From: RGIG4576 sp964606575
Lineage (GTDB): Bacteria; Bacteroidota; Bacteroidia; Bacteroidales; Muribaculaceae
Reading direction: 5' to 3'
NCBI GenBank assembly: GCA_964606575.1
Contig: CAZSHA010000003.1
Coordinates: 1-64,000 of the forward strand
DNA: 64,000 nt
This document shows positions 1 to 8,508 of this stretch, one piece after another. Each line of letters begins with the position of its first letter. Positions within the stretch are counted from its first letter, which is position 1. The notes below the pieces were generated by a model. The model saw only the letters and a list, made by a program, of their open reading frames with translations. It searched no databases and was not told the origin of the DNA. The position numbers and the translations under genes were made by a program.

Positions 1-25
1 TATTCCGATATTTGCACTTACAAAT

Positions 26-64
26 TCCCTAAAGGGAAAATAACACTTTTTTAGGGACTTTTTT
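26..64 (+). terminator. Possible terminator of a gene left of the window
   Basis: Arms at 26-33 (TCCCTAAA) and 50-57 (TTTAGGGA) are perfect complements and are followed by a C and six T on the + strand. This fits an intrinsic terminator for a gene that ends before the window. The loop is fairly long (16 bases), so confidence is moderate. Confidence 0.4.
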
Positions 65-69
65 ATAAG

Positions 70-102
70 TTGTTTTTCCTTGCGAGAAACACTTTAATTT
101 TG
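70..102 (+). promoter_or_regulatory. Bacteroidota-type promoter for HU
   Basis: A -7 box TAATTTTG lies at 95-102, matching TAnnTTTG, with a TTGT -33 box at 70-73 and a 21-base spacer. The predicted start near 108 leaves a leader of about 40 bases before the HU gene. Confidence 0.55.
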
Positions 103-146
103 CACTTTATAGAATTAATATACAATATTTAAAGTTTTTAACTACA

Positions 147-434
147 ATGACTAAAGCAGATATCGTAAACGAGATTTCAAAATCTACAGGCATCGACAAA
201 TCTTCGGTTCTAGTAACTATTGAAAAGTTTATGGAAATTGTTAAGGACTCTCTTGCTAACGACGAAGACGTATTCTTGAGAGGTTTCGGTAGCTTCATCG
301 TGAAAACTCGTTCACAAAAGACAGCACGCAACATTTCTAAGGGAACTACAATCATCATCCCTGAACACAAAATTCCAGCATTCAAGCCGGCTAAGGTGTT
401 CATGGATCAAGTAAAAGATCTAGAAACAAAATGA
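147..434 (+). CDS. HU/IHF family DNA-binding protein
   Basis: A nucleoid-associated protein that binds and bends DNA as a dimer. The 95 residues match the usual HU length (about 90). The N-terminal helical half (residues 1-45) leads into the conserved GFGSF turn, followed by the basic beta-arm and the closing FKPAK motif. At the arm tip, where many HU proteins carry RNP with a DNA-intercalating proline, this one has RNIS, so the intercalating proline is missing; similar arms occur in Bacteroidota HU proteins. The ATG at 147 follows a good promoter. It is followed by a 29-residue basic ribosome-associated protein and RNase G, an order common in Bacteroidales. Confidence 0.95.
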   Translation: MTKADIVNEISKSTGIDKSSVLVTIEKFMEIVKDSLANDEDVFLRGFGSFIVKTRSQKTARNISKGTTIIIPEHKIPAFKPAKVFMDQVKDLETK

Positions 435-530
435 GAATTAACTCTTTCAACGCCTAAATCTTAGCAATATAGGTCAAAGCGAAGGAAGAAAAAAATACTT
501 TATTTATTAATCTTTAAACTAAGTACAATT

Positions 531-620
531 ATGCCAAACGGAAAGAAGCATAAAAGACACAAGATGTCTACTCACAAGCGCAAAAAGAGACTTAGAAAGA
601 ATAGACATAAGAAGAAGTAA
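531..620 (+). CDS. 29-residue basic protein of the AURKAIP1/COX24 (mS38-like) family
   Basis: A very short reading frame of 29 residues, more than half Lys, Arg or His. It starts MPNGKKHKRHKM and ends in a run of Arg, Asn, His and Lys. Bacteroidota genomes carry this near-invariant small protein, annotated as an AURKAIP1/COX24-domain protein. The family includes mitoribosomal mS38 and, as I recall, mycobacterial bS22, so binding to the small ribosomal subunit is likely; this is inference from family. It lies 96 bases after HU and before a strong hairpin, so it probably shares the HU transcript. It is easily missed by gene callers because of its length. Confidence 0.85.
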   Translation: MPNGKKHKRHKMSTHKRKKRLRKNRHKKK

Positions 621-648
621 TTTCTAACCTTTCTAATTAAGTCATAAT

Positions 649-714
649 CAAGAACAAACATAATGAGTGCAAATATTAAAATTTCTTCATTGCGTTTGTT
701 CTTTGTGCTTTTTT
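649..714 (+). terminator. Terminator after HU and the small basic protein
   Basis: Arms at 650-659 (AAGAACAAAC) and 694-703 (GTTTGTTCTT) are perfect complements. Inner pairing AATGA/TCATT extends the hairpin, and a run of six T follows at 709-714. It separates the HU transcript from rng. Confidence 0.6.
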
Positions 715-742
715 GATAGCTATATACCTATAGCTATTTTTG
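712..742 (+). promoter_or_regulatory. Promoter for rng
   Basis: The -7 box TATTTTTG at 735-742 and the -33 box TTTG at 712-715 are 19 bases apart. RNase G is therefore probably transcribed on its own, with a leader of about 50 bases, as well as by any read-through from HU. Confidence 0.55.
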
Positions 743-801
743 TTGAACTCACCTTCAGGATTTGAACATAGTTCATCCTTATAGGTAATTATTATTTTTA
801 A

Positions 802-2424
802 ATGAAAAGCGAACTCGTAGTTAACGTACAACCCAACGACATACTCACTGCCCTCCTAGAGGACACACGCCTCGTATCTCTACAAAAAGAGACACGTGAC
901 GCATCATACGCCGTTGGCAACCTTTACTTGGCTAAAGTGAAGAAGTTAATGCCGGGTCTGAATGCCGCTTTTTTGAATGTAGGCTACGAAAAGGAAGCAT
1001 TCCTTCACTATCTTGATTTAGGCTCACAATTCAAGACCTATGCACAATGCATAAAAACAGCAAGAGAGGACAGAAAGAATATTCCTAACATAAGCAAGAT
1101 AAAACCCGAACCCGACATTGACAAGCACGGTATAATAACCGATGTGCTTACTTGCGGGCAAGAACTTATCGTGCAGATTGCAAAAGAGCCTATTTCGACC
1201 AAAGGTCCACGATTAACCACCGAAATATCGTTCACTGGCAGATTGCTCATATTGACACCGTTCAGCGACAAGATTTCGGTATCACAAAAAATTCGCTCAT
1301 CCGAAGAGCGAATGAGATTGAGGCAACTCATCGAAAGCATCAGACCCCGCAACTATGGAGTTATAATCCGCACTTCAGCCGAAGGTAAACGTGTCGCCGA
1401 GCTTAATAACGAGCTTAAGACACTTGTTAAGTACTGGGAAGAAAGTCTTGCTAAAATACAGAAACTCGACGCGCCAGCTCTTTTATACGAAGAAGAGAGC
1501 CGTGCCGTGAGCGTTATACGCGACATCTTCACCCCTTCTTCATTTGAGAACATCTACGTAAACGACGAAGAGGTATTCCGACAAATTCAGAACTATGTAG
1601 GTTCTATCGCTCCCGATAAAATAGACATCGTGAAGCATTACTGCAAGGAAACACCCATCTTCGACTATTTTTGCATCACTAAGCAGATTAAGACATCTTT
1701 CGGAAAAACTGTTTCCTTCAAATCAGGAGCTTATATTATCATTGAAAGTACAGAAGCTCTGCACGTCATTGACGTGAATTCTGGAAATCGTTCTAAAAGT
1801 TCCAGCAATCAAGAGAGTAACGCGCTCGACGTGAATCTTCGTGCCGCCGATGAAATAGCTAGGCAACTTAGATTGCGTGATATGGGCGGTATTATTGTAA
1901 TCGACTTTATCGACATGTCACAACCCGACCATCGACAAGCGTTATATGAACACATGAAGGAAATCATGCAGAGCGACAGGGCTAGACACAACATCCTGCC
2001 ACTAAGCAAATTCGGACTAATGCAGATAACCCGCCAGAGGGTGCGTCCTGCACTCGACATCGTGACATCTGAAGAGTGCCCATCATGCGGTGGCAGAGGT
2101 GAGATTCAGCCATCACTGCTTTTCACCGATGTGCTAAAAGACAAGATTGACTACTTAATCCATTCGTTAGGCGAAAAGAAATTTGTGATGTACGTTCATC
2201 CTTTTGTAGATGCATTCCTCAAAAAGGGTATAGTGTCGGAATATTTAAGATGGCGTATTGAATACGGCTTCAAGTTCAAGATTAGACCCGACCAGTCACT
2301 TACGTATCTCGAGTACCGTGTAATCAATCATGACGGAACCGAGATTGACCTCAAAGAAGAAAAAGACACAAACAGTTCAAATTCAAAGAAAGAATCACGT
2401 TCAAAGTCACAAGAAGAAGACTAG
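802..2424 (+). CDS. rng: Ribonuclease E/G family endoribonuclease (RNase G)
   Basis: A single-strand-specific endoribonuclease used in rRNA maturation and mRNA decay in the cytoplasm. The 540 residues match RNase G rather than the longer RNase E: there is no long C-terminal degradosome scaffold, only a short Lys/Ser/Glu-rich tail after about residue 515. An S1-like segment sits at about residues 38-130. The catalytic magnesium-binding aspartates lie in VIDVNSG (about 322) and VIDFIDM (about 366), and the zinc-link CPSCGGRG is at about 425-431. All key residues are present. It has its own promoter and a strong terminator, and follows HU and the small basic protein, a conserved Bacteroidales arrangement. 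Confidence 0.95.
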   Translation: MKSELVVNVQPNDILTALLEDTRLVSLQKETRDASYAVGNLYLAKVKKLMPGLNAAFLNVGYEKEAFLHYLDLGSQFKTYAQCIKTAREDRKNIPNISKIKPEPDIDKHGIITDVLTCGQELIVQIAKEPISTKGPRLTTEISFTGRLLILTPFSDKISVSQKIRSSEERMRLRQLIESIRPRNYGVIIRTSAEGKRVAELNNELKTLVKYWEESLAKIQKLDAPALLYEEESRAVSVIRDIFTPSSFENIYVNDEEVFRQIQNYVGSIAPDKIDIVKHYCKETPIFDYFCITKQIKTSFGKTVSFKSGAYIIIESTEALHVIDVNSGNRSKSSSNQESNALDVNLRAADEIARQLRLRDMGGIIVIDFIDMSQPDHRQALYEHMKEIMQSDRARHNILPLSKFGLMQITRQRVRPALDIVTSEECPSCGGRGEIQPSLLFTDVLKDKIDYLIHSLGEKKFVMYVHPFVDAFLKKGIVSEYLRWRIEYGFKFKIRPDQSLTYLEYRVINHDGTEIDLKEEKDTNSSNSKKESRSKSQEED

Positions 2425-2457
2425 AACGCATCGCATTTTCTTCTTTTCACTATCATC

Positions 2458-2496
2458 AAAGGCTGCCAGCACCAACAGGAACGGCAGCCTTTTTAT
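2458..2496 (+). terminator. Terminator after rng
   Basis: A perfect 10-bp stem (2458-2467 AAAGGCTGCC with 2483-2492 GGCAGCCTTT), 15-base loop, then T residues. It sits between convergent rng and apbE, and the A-run on the other strand may let it serve both. Confidence 0.8.
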
Positions 2497-2509
2497 ATAT
2501 CGCCTATAT

Positions 2510-3550
2510 TTATCGCAGATTCTCCTTATATTCATCAAACTTGCTATTGCTCCACATCACAATAGAATCACCTTCCACCGTATAAATGAGCATAGCCGCT
2601 ATGTCCTTACTATTTTTCAAAAAATCAACACTACGTTCTACACCCATTACCATACATGCTGTAGCATAAGCATCAGCATACATACAACTTCTAGTTATTA
2701 TAGTAACACTTAGCAGATTCGACACCTCAGGATAACCTGTTATAGGATTCATTGTATGCGTCACCCTAACACCATCAACATCCATATAGTTACGATAATT
2801 TCCCGAAGTAGCAATTCCCCCGCTTCCCACACTCACAATCAAAGCACTCTCGTGAATGACTGAGTCGCTAGATTCTATAGGGCAATCAATAGACACACGC
2901 CATTTATCTCCAACAGGATTCACGCCATTCAGAGAAATCTCGCCCCCCACTTCAACTAAGTAATTTTCCACTCTGTTACGGCTCAACATTCGCCCTATCT
3001 CATCGCACGCAAAACCTTTGGCTATAGCACTAAAATCAAACGCCACCCTTTTATCCGTTTTCATTAATATATCTCCAACGAAAGCTGTTTTATCCAATCC
3101 TATAAATTCACGTATGCTGTCAATTTCGGTGCTATCGGGTACTATGCCCGATTTCTCCACAAATCCCCATGCTTTCATTAGTGGTGATACCGTTGGATCA
3201 AACGCGCCATCAGTTTCCTTATTAACTTTAACAGATGCCTTATATAAGCACGATAATATACTGTCAACCGCCAACACTTCACCGTCATTTATCCTCGATA
3301 TGAGAGATGATTTATTAAACATCGACACGCTATTATCTATTGAAGTAAAAATATTCTGTATCGAATCGTTGAACTTCCTATCACTCTCATACGTTATATT
3401 ATATTGGGTAGTCCATACTACACCTTGACACATTTTATACGATTTTACAAGCTGCCAATCCCGCATCCACATTATCGCTAATAAAATTGTCACCACTAAC
3501 ATTATGGCATATCCCAAACGTGAATTTCTTTTGTGTTTATTTCTTTCCAT
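2510..3550 (-). CDS. apbE: FAD:protein FMN transferase (ApbE family)
   Basis: ApbE attaches FMN covalently to Thr/Ser of target proteins such as Na+-translocating NADH dehydrogenase and Rnf subunits, acting on the outer face of the inner membrane. At 346 residues the length is typical. A single membrane segment at about 13-30 anchors the N terminus; no lipobox cysteine follows. Family motifs are visible: DFSAIAKGFACDE (substrate/FAD region), GGEISLNG, and THTMNPITGYP, the counterpart of the usual HxxDPxTGxP. No target protein lies in the window. It stands alone between rng (convergent) and the divergent DJ-1 gene. Confidence 0.93.
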   Translation of the reverse strand: MERNKHKRNSRLGYAIMLVVTILLAIMWMRDWQLVKSYKMCQGVVWTTQYNITYESDRKFNDSIQNIFTSIDNSVSMFNKSSLISRINDGEVLAVDSILSCLYKASVKVNKETDGAFDPTVSPLMKAWGFVEKSGIVPDSTEIDSIREFIGLDKTAFVGDILMKTDKRVAFDFSAIAKGFACDEIGRMLSRNRVENYLVEVGGEISLNGVNPVGDKWRVSIDCPIESSDSVIHESALIVSVGSGGIATSGNYRNYMDVDGVRVTHTMNPITGYPEVSNLLSVTIITRSCMYADAYATACMVMGVERSVDFLKNSKDIAAMLIYTVEGDSIVMWSNSKFDEYKENLR

Positions 3551-3625
3551 TTTTAGTACATCTATTAATATGCCGAAAGTTAAAAATAAATTCTAATAAA
3601 TTAAATACGATTCTCAGTTTTTACC

Positions 3626-3633
3626 TATTTTTG
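3626..3633 (+). promoter_or_regulatory. -7 box for the DJ-1/PfpI gene
   Basis: TATTTTTG matches TAnnTTTG about 30 bases before the start codon. The -33 region is poor, so this is tentative. Confidence 0.35.
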
Positions 3634-3664
3634 TACTAACAGATAATCTAAAAACAATGTAATT

Positions 3665-4240
3665 ATGAAAAAGTCTTATATTTTTCTTGCCAATGGATTT
3701 GAAGAAATCGAGGCTCTAGCAACAGTAGATATTCTTCGCAGAGCTGGCATCGACGCCATTACTGTGAGCATCTCTCCGTCACTACAAGTGAAAGGAGCAC
3801 ATGGTCTTGAAGTCACTGCAGACATGACACTAGTTGACGTAAAAAATGACGAAACTGATTGGCTGATACTACCAGGAGGTATGCCTGGAGCTACCAACCT
3901 TGCTGAATGCAAGCCATTATGCGATATGCTCACCAAGCACCACACACAAAAAGGACACATTGCTGCAATATGCGCTTCGCCAGCAGTAGTACTTGCCCCA
4001 CTCGGTATCCTTGAAGGAAAAGAGGCTACTTGTTATCCCGGTTTTGAAGGAGCGTTGAAAAACTGTAAGGTAGGCTATCGTCCTATAGTTGTAGATGGCA
4101 ATGTAATCACAGCCAACGGTCCTGCCACTGCCATAGCTTTCGCCCTAGCCATTGTATCAAATGCAATATGCGAAGAGAAAGCACGAGAAATCGCAGAAGG
4201 ATTGCTGGTATATAATCCTCAACAAGAGTATAATTTCTAA
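3665..4240 (+). CDS. DJ-1/PfpI family protein (DJ-1/ThiJ/YajL type)
   Basis: A 191-residue single-domain protein of the DJ-1/PfpI superfamily (class I glutamine amidotransferase fold). The nucleophile elbow AAICASPAVVLA places the reactive cysteine at about residue 103, and the partner glutamate lies in GFEEIEAL near residue 15. Members protect against oxidative and carbonyl stress; glyoxalase or deglycase activity has been claimed for several and is disputed. The start ATG at 3665 gives the standard N terminus. It is monocistronic, ending two bases before a bidirectional terminator shared with the convergent kinase operon. Confidence 0.92.
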   Translation: MKKSYIFLANGFEEIEALATVDILRRAGIDAITVSISPSLQVKGAHGLEVTADMTLVDVKNDETDWLILPGGMPGATNLAECKPLCDMLTKHHTQKGHIAAICASPAVVLAPLGILEGKEATCYPGFEGALKNCKVGYRPIVVDGNVITANGPATAIAFALAIVSNAICEEKAREIAEGLLVYNPQQEYNF

Positions 4241-4241
4241 C

Positions 4242-4271
4242 AAAAAATCCTCTCAATGAGAGGATTTTTTT
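4242..4271. terminator. Bidirectional terminator between the DJ-1 gene and the LytS-type kinase
   Basis: A near-perfect palindrome: A-run plus TCCTCTCA on the left (4242-4255) and TGAGAGGA plus T-run on the right (4257-4271). It has A/T runs on both flanks, so it can stop transcription arriving from either side. Confidence 0.8.
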
Positions 4272-4273
4272 GC

Positions 4274-6262
4274 TTATTGCATTATGCTGAAATCATAACC
4301 GTCTGGAATTGAAATTTTCACACTCCAAACACCTGAATCCTTTTTAATTCCATATCTTAAATCCAGTTTATTCGCATTTCGCTCATTCAATATATGTATA
4401 GTCTGCATTACCACTTTTAATCCAGTTCCCACTCGTCCTGCAACAACGCCATGATTACTTCCATTGTTCTCAACGACAATCACAAGTTCACCATTCCCAT
4501 GCGATATAGATAAGCTCAACCACTTATTGCCATCGTTACCACGCAACCCATGCTTTATTGCATTCTCCACAAATATTTGAACCATCATTGACGGCAAGAA
4601 ATAAGAATCCATATCCACATCCTCGCTAATATCCAGCTCATATTTGAAATTATCACCTAAAGCCTTACGTTCTAGCTCTATATAAGTGTTTATAAATTCT
4701 ATTTCATCACGCAACGTTACAATGTACCTATCACATAAATCTAAATTCATTCTCAACAGCTTAACCAGCCTATTCACACCCTCATTTTGCGATGACAATT
4801 CTCGATTCAACACATTGAAGATAAAATGCGGCGACACCCGATTTCTAATGTTCTCTACCCGCAATGTCATCAATGAGCGTTTCATTTTCAATCTCTCTAT
4901 TAATTCAATCTTCTTTCGATATGCGAAAAATACTACTGCTAGCAAAACTATTATAATTATTACCGATATTGCTATATAATTGTATAATGCCATTTCTTCC
5001 ACATATTCTGTTTGCTGCCTAATCACATCATTCCTATGTAGCAATGCTGTGTCTTGACCATAACGATAATTTATCTCTATCATCTGGTTCCGGTTTTGGT
5101 CACTATTTATAATATCATCATATTTAGCCGCCAACAACTCATATTCATAAGCCTTTTTATAGTCTTTTACCTTGGCATAATATTCGTGCATGCGGTGATA
5201 ATGCAAAGACACATATTTAGGCCGTAACGCAAGCGTGTCAACCTCAACCGACAAATACAACTTCGCCTCATGCAAATTATCCTCACGCAAAGCCAATCCC
5301 GCTAAAGTAGTGCTTAAATAGAACTTAGTGGACGAATCCATTGACGGCAATGACATAAACCGCCTTTCGGCACTTTTCAAATACTTTCGAGCCGAATCCA
5401 AACGGCTGTTGTACATCATCACCTCACCTATATTAGTTTCAGCTATTGCAGCCAAATCCACTTGCTCTATATTATACGCTATGTCTAAAGCCTTTCTGAA
5501 TTCAACCACAGCCTCATCATATTTCTTTTGGAAAAACAATGAATTGCCCACCGAATTATAATAGAAAAACAACTCAAAATCAGTAGATTCCTCTAACAAT
5601 GTTTCTGCTCTTGAAAAGAATCTGTCGGACTCGGAATAATTTCCCATATCAGCATAAACAGCCCCTAACCCCGACAATATAGCTAAATCATGATTATGCA
5701 TATCAAGCGAATCGGCTAAAAACAAAGCCCTTCTATAATATTTGGCTGATTCTGCCATTCTCCCATTTGAACGATTTATATCACCCAGATTTATGCACAC
5801 GCTGGATAACTTGTCCCATTCCTCTGCCTGCATCATAGCCTCATACGATTTCTCATAACATGCCAATGCAGAATCCACATATCCCATGCTGTAAGCAACC
5901 ATAGCCTCATGATTCCAATAGATACCGAACACTTCTTTATCGTCCGGATTGCGACGATAATAATCAGCCGTAAGTTTATGCGATAAATCATAAGCCGACC
6001 TATCACCGCCAATAAGCCCCGCTATTCCTTTAAAAAGCTCTAGTTTATAATAACCTTGGCTATCGGTCAATAAGCTCTGTACATCTGTAAATGACTTTAT
6101 AGCCACATCTGGGTGCGAATAGATAGAATCGCTGAACTGCTTAATGATACTATCTGCTTTGTCTACAACATTTGGATTGCTCGCATTACTGCCACATGAA
6201 GGCATTATAACCATCATTGCAGCAATTACAAGTATAATTACAGGGAACAACTTGCTTTTCAT
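4274..6262 (-). CDS. Sensor histidine kinase, LytS/YpdA type, with periplasmic TPR repeats
   Basis: A 662-residue membrane kinase. An N-terminal export signal ends at IMPSCGSN, a possible lipobox. TPR-like helical repeats fill roughly residues 50-400 and would lie in the periplasm. One membrane span follows at about 424-446. The cytoplasmic His_kinase domain (PF06580 type) has SPHFIFN with the phospho-acceptor at His479, then a HATPase region with NAIKHG and a VGTGL glycine box. It is translated two bases after its response regulator, so the two form a pair. The signal sensed by the TPR part is unknown. Whether the cysteine is lipidated as well as the protein crossing the membrane is uncertain. 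Confidence 0.9.
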   Translation of the reverse strand: MKSKLFPVIILVIAAMMVIMPSCGSNASNPNVVDKADSIIKQFSDSIYSHPDVAIKSFTDVQSLLTDSQGYYKLELFKGIAGLIGGDRSAYDLSHKLTADYYRRNPDDKEVFGIYWNHEAMVAYSMGYVDSALACYEKSYEAMMQAEEWDKLSSVCINLGDINRSNGRMAESAKYYRRALFLADSLDMHNHDLAILSGLGAVYADMGNYSESDRFFSRAETLLEESTDFELFFYYNSVGNSLFFQKKYDEAVVEFRKALDIAYNIEQVDLAAIAETNIGEVMMYNSRLDSARKYLKSAERRFMSLPSMDSSTKFYLSTTLAGLALREDNLHEAKLYLSVEVDTLALRPKYVSLHYHRMHEYYAKVKDYKKAYEYELLAAKYDDIINSDQNRNQMIEINYRYGQDTALLHRNDVIRQQTEYVEEMALYNYIAISVIIIIVLLAVVFFAYRKKIELIERLKMKRSLMTLRVENIRNRVSPHFIFNVLNRELSSQNEGVNRLVKLLRMNLDLCDRYIVTLRDEIEFINTYIELERKALGDNFKYELDISEDVDMDSYFLPSMMVQIFVENAIKHGLRGNDGNKWLSLSISHGNGELVIVVENNGSNHGVVAGRVGTGLKVVMQTIHILNERNANKLDLRYGIKKDSGVWSVKISIPDGYDFSIMQ

Positions 6263-6264
6263 TA

Positions 6265-7026
6265 CTATATCAAAATAAACAAATCTTGCAACTTACGCTT
6301 ATACGTACGGCCTAACAGCACTTCGTCATTATTAAATGGCGGAAATAGCACCACATTTCCTTGCCCGATTAGCATTACACTATTTATATTAACTATATAT
6401 GACTGATGCGTTTGAATAAAATTATGGCTATAACCCAATATAGTATTAGCGCTCGTCCCTTTATGCAGGGTTAAATATGAATTGTCGCTTAATGCCACTT
6501 CCCATATTTTACGATGCGTACTATATCTGAAATAACCAATCTCGGAAGTCCTAATCACACGTATTTCGCTAGTTATTGTTGTTATGGCAAGCATTTCACC
6601 GTTCTGCACCTTCACAGCCGGCATTTGCGGAGTCGCTAATATCCTTTTTGAGAACAAGCTGTGCCTGAATCTCTTTACAATTTTATCTAACTCTTGCGTA
6701 TTTATGGGTTTCAACAGATAATCATGCTCATTTCTCACAAACACTTCTTTCTCGTAACTACTATATTTTGCAGTAAAAATCACCACATATAAGTTGCTAT
6801 CGGTCAAGTTGATTTCATCAAGCATCGCTAAACCGCTCTTATCAGGCAGTTCTATATCCAAAAATAAAATGTCAGGTTTATGTTCTGTAAGCAGCTCCGA
6901 ACCCAACTTTGCATTTCCAGCTACACCTACAACATCCAAGTCCGGATAGTCAGCAAGCATAGATGCCAACAGGTCTACGGCATTCTCATCATCATCTATT
7001 ATAACTACTTTTGTCCTTGCACACAT
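6265..7026 (-). CDS. LytTR-family response regulator
   Basis: A 253-residue regulator with a receiver domain (about 5-120; acidic pocket DDDEN, phospho-acceptor in LFLDIELPD, conserved Lys in LLKPI) and a LytTR DNA-binding domain (about 145-250; IGYFRYSTHRKIW, then FIQTHQSYIVN). The ATG at 7026 is preferred to an upstream TTG at 7035. It is first in a two-gene operon with the TPR kinase. A promoter lies about 180 bases upstream, giving a long leader. Target genes are not visible; LytTR sites are hard to recognise by eye. Confidence 0.93.
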   Translation of the reverse strand: MCARTKVVIIDDDENAVDLLASMLADYPDLDVVGVAGNAKLGSELLTEHKPDILFLDIELPDKSGLAMLDEINLTDSNLYVVIFTAKYSSYEKEVFVRNEHDYLLKPINTQELDKIVKRFRHSLFSKRILATPQMPAVKVQNGEMLAITTITSEIRVIRTSEIGYFRYSTHRKIWEVALSDNSYLTLHKGTSANTILGYSHNFIQTHQSYIVNINSVMLIGQGNVVLFPPFNNDEVLLGRTYKRKLQDLFILI

Positions 7027-7202
7027 AAATAACAACAGTTTTCTGCAGTTTTAATGTCATTCTAAAAAATCAAATGCTGTTATCACACAATTTTCAACAT
7101 TCAATTCTTATAATATTATTGAGAAATATATATATATTTTTTTACAATAGTTTTTTATTTATGATACTTATACAATGATAAATATCAACCTTTTTCTGAT
7201 TA

Positions 7203-7234
7203 CAAATTTAACTCTTCTAATGAAATTTGACAAA
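7203..7234 (-). promoter_or_regulatory. Promoter for the LytTR regulator and kinase operon
   Basis: Read leftward, the -33 box TTTG (complement of CAAA at 7231-7234) and the -7 box TAAATTTG (complement of 7203-7210) are exactly 20 bases apart. Both match consensus. The predicted start is near 7196. Confidence 0.7.
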
Positions 7235-7370
7235 CCATTTCTCTATTCAAATCGGCTTTTACGGCATCATTCAGCATCTACAGCACAATAAACTGCACGA
7301 ATTGGCTACTATTCTGCAACAAACGCCATTACAAAATAACTATTTTACCTTCAAATTACACTTATACAAT

Positions 7371-7404
7371 AAAGGCGATGTGCCTAGTCCCGCACATCGC
7401 CTTT
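7371..7404 (-). terminator. Hairpin at the end of the ilv operon
   Basis: A perfect 13-bp stem (7371-7383 AAAGGCGATGTGC with 7392-7404 GCACATCGCCTTT) and 8-base loop, 18 bases after the ilvC stop. The T-tract on the leftward strand is short (TTTATTG), but the stem is strong. Confidence 0.7.
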
Positions 7405-7422
7405 ATATAATAATAACTTCTA

Positions 7423-8469
7423 TTAGTTGTTTTCCGGACGTAGACGGCGAACGACCTCACCAGTACGCCACATTTCGCTCTCGCGCAAAGCCTTCAGTTC
7501 TTCGTTTAGTTTCTCACGATAATCCGGTTGGCTATTGGTGTCGATTGAGCGTTGTGCTTCATTTCCACATGCCACTTCGCTATATAGCTTTTGGAACACA
7601 GGCTTAGTAGCATCATGGAATGGTCCCATCCAGTCAAGAGCACCACGTTGCGCTGTCGTAGAACAATTAGCATACATCCAGTCCATACCCTTTTCTGCGA
7701 ATAGAGGCATAAGTGATTGAGTCAATTCTTCAACAGTTTCATTGAATGCTTCCGATGGAGTGTGTCCGTTTTCACGCAACACTTCATATTGAGCAAGAAG
7801 AAGACCTTGAATAGCACCCATCAGAGTACCACGTTCACCTGTCAAGTCGCTATACACCTCACGCTTGAATGTAGTTTCAAACAAATATCCGGAACCAACA
7901 CCGATTCCTAGAGCCAAACAACGTTCTTTAGCCTTGCCAGTAGCATCTTGGAATATAGCGTAGCTAGAATTCAATCCACGACCTTGAAGGAACATTGTAC
8001 GCAATGATGTTCCCGACCCCTTAGGAGCGACCAAGATTACATCGATATCAGCAGGAGGCACAATACCTGTTCTTTCCTTGTAAGTGATACCGAAACCATG
8101 AGAGAAATACAAAGCCTTTCCATGTGTCAAGTGCTTCTTCAAAGCAGGCCACACTGCGATTTGAGCTGCATCTGAAAGCAAATACTCGATAATAGTACCG
8201 CGTTCAGCAGCTTCTTCTATTTCAAAAAGAGTTTCACCAGGAACCCAGCCGTCAGCTACAGCCTTGTCCCAGCTCTTACTGTTCTTTCTTTGTCCTACAA
8301 TCACATTGAAACCATTGTCACGAAGATTCATACTTTGACCAGGACCTTGCACACCGTAACCGATGACTGCAATAGTTTCGTCTTTCAATATTTCTCTTGC
8401 TTTTTCCAATGGAAATTCTTCGCGGGTCATTACATTTTCTTCAATCCCGCCAAAATTCATTACTGCCAT
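7423..8469 (-). CDS. ilvC: Ketol-acid reductoisomerase
   Basis: Second common step of valine and isoleucine synthesis: alkyl migration and NAD(P)H reduction of acetolactate or acetohydroxybutyrate, with magnesium, in the cytoplasm. The 348 residues carry the Rossmann motif GYGVQGPGQ (about 36-44), VAPKGSG, and the metal-site region LTGERGTLMG. The start MAVMNFGG is typical of Bacteroidales IlvC. It is the last gene of the ilvD-ilvB-ilvN-thioesterase-ilvC operon, 39 bases after the thioesterase. It is probably controlled by the attenuator ahead of ilvD. Confidence 0.97.
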   Translation of the reverse strand: MAVMNFGGIEENVMTREEFPLEKAREILKDETIAVIGYGVQGPGQSMNLRDNGFNVIVGQRKNSKSWDKAVADGWVPGETLFEIEEAAERGTIIEYLLSDAAQIAVWPALKKHLTHGKALYFSHGFGITYKERTGIVPPADIDVILVAPKGSGTSLRTMFLQGRGLNSSYAIFQDATGKAKERCLALGIGVGSGYLFETTFKREVYSDLTGERGTLMGAIQGLLLAQYEVLRENGHTPSEAFNETVEELTQSLMPLFAEKGMDWMYANCSTTAQRGALDWMGPFHDATKPVFQKLYSEVACGNEAQRSIDTNSQPDYREKLNEELKALRESEMWRTGEVVRRLRPENN

Positions 8470-8508
8470 AATTAATGATTTTTAATTTAATATGTTAGTA
8501 TAGTTAAG

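Larger units (their letters stand above)
7027..7422. other. Intergenic region between the LytTR operon and ilvC
   Basis: About 400 AT-rich bases with no convincing gene. It holds the leftward promoter of the LytTR operon (7203-7234) and a hairpin at 7371-7404 that ends the ilv operon. The leader of the LytTR operon (about 7027-7196) contains an AT-rich stretch with a short run of alternating TA near 7130. The short reading frame here (7227-7607) overlaps ilvC on the other strand and is not credible. Confidence 0.6.

Noticed and set aside
2330..2713. 127-codon frame across the end of rng, the terminator and the end of apbE
   Set aside because: It runs through a strong terminator and two real genes in other frames.
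3018..3428. 136-codon frame antisense to apbE
   Set aside because: A shadow of a clearly conserved enzyme; no start signals or family likeness.
7227..7607. 126-codon frame in the region before ilvC
   Set aside because: It overlaps the terminator hairpin and the 3' end of ilvC; low-quality composition.
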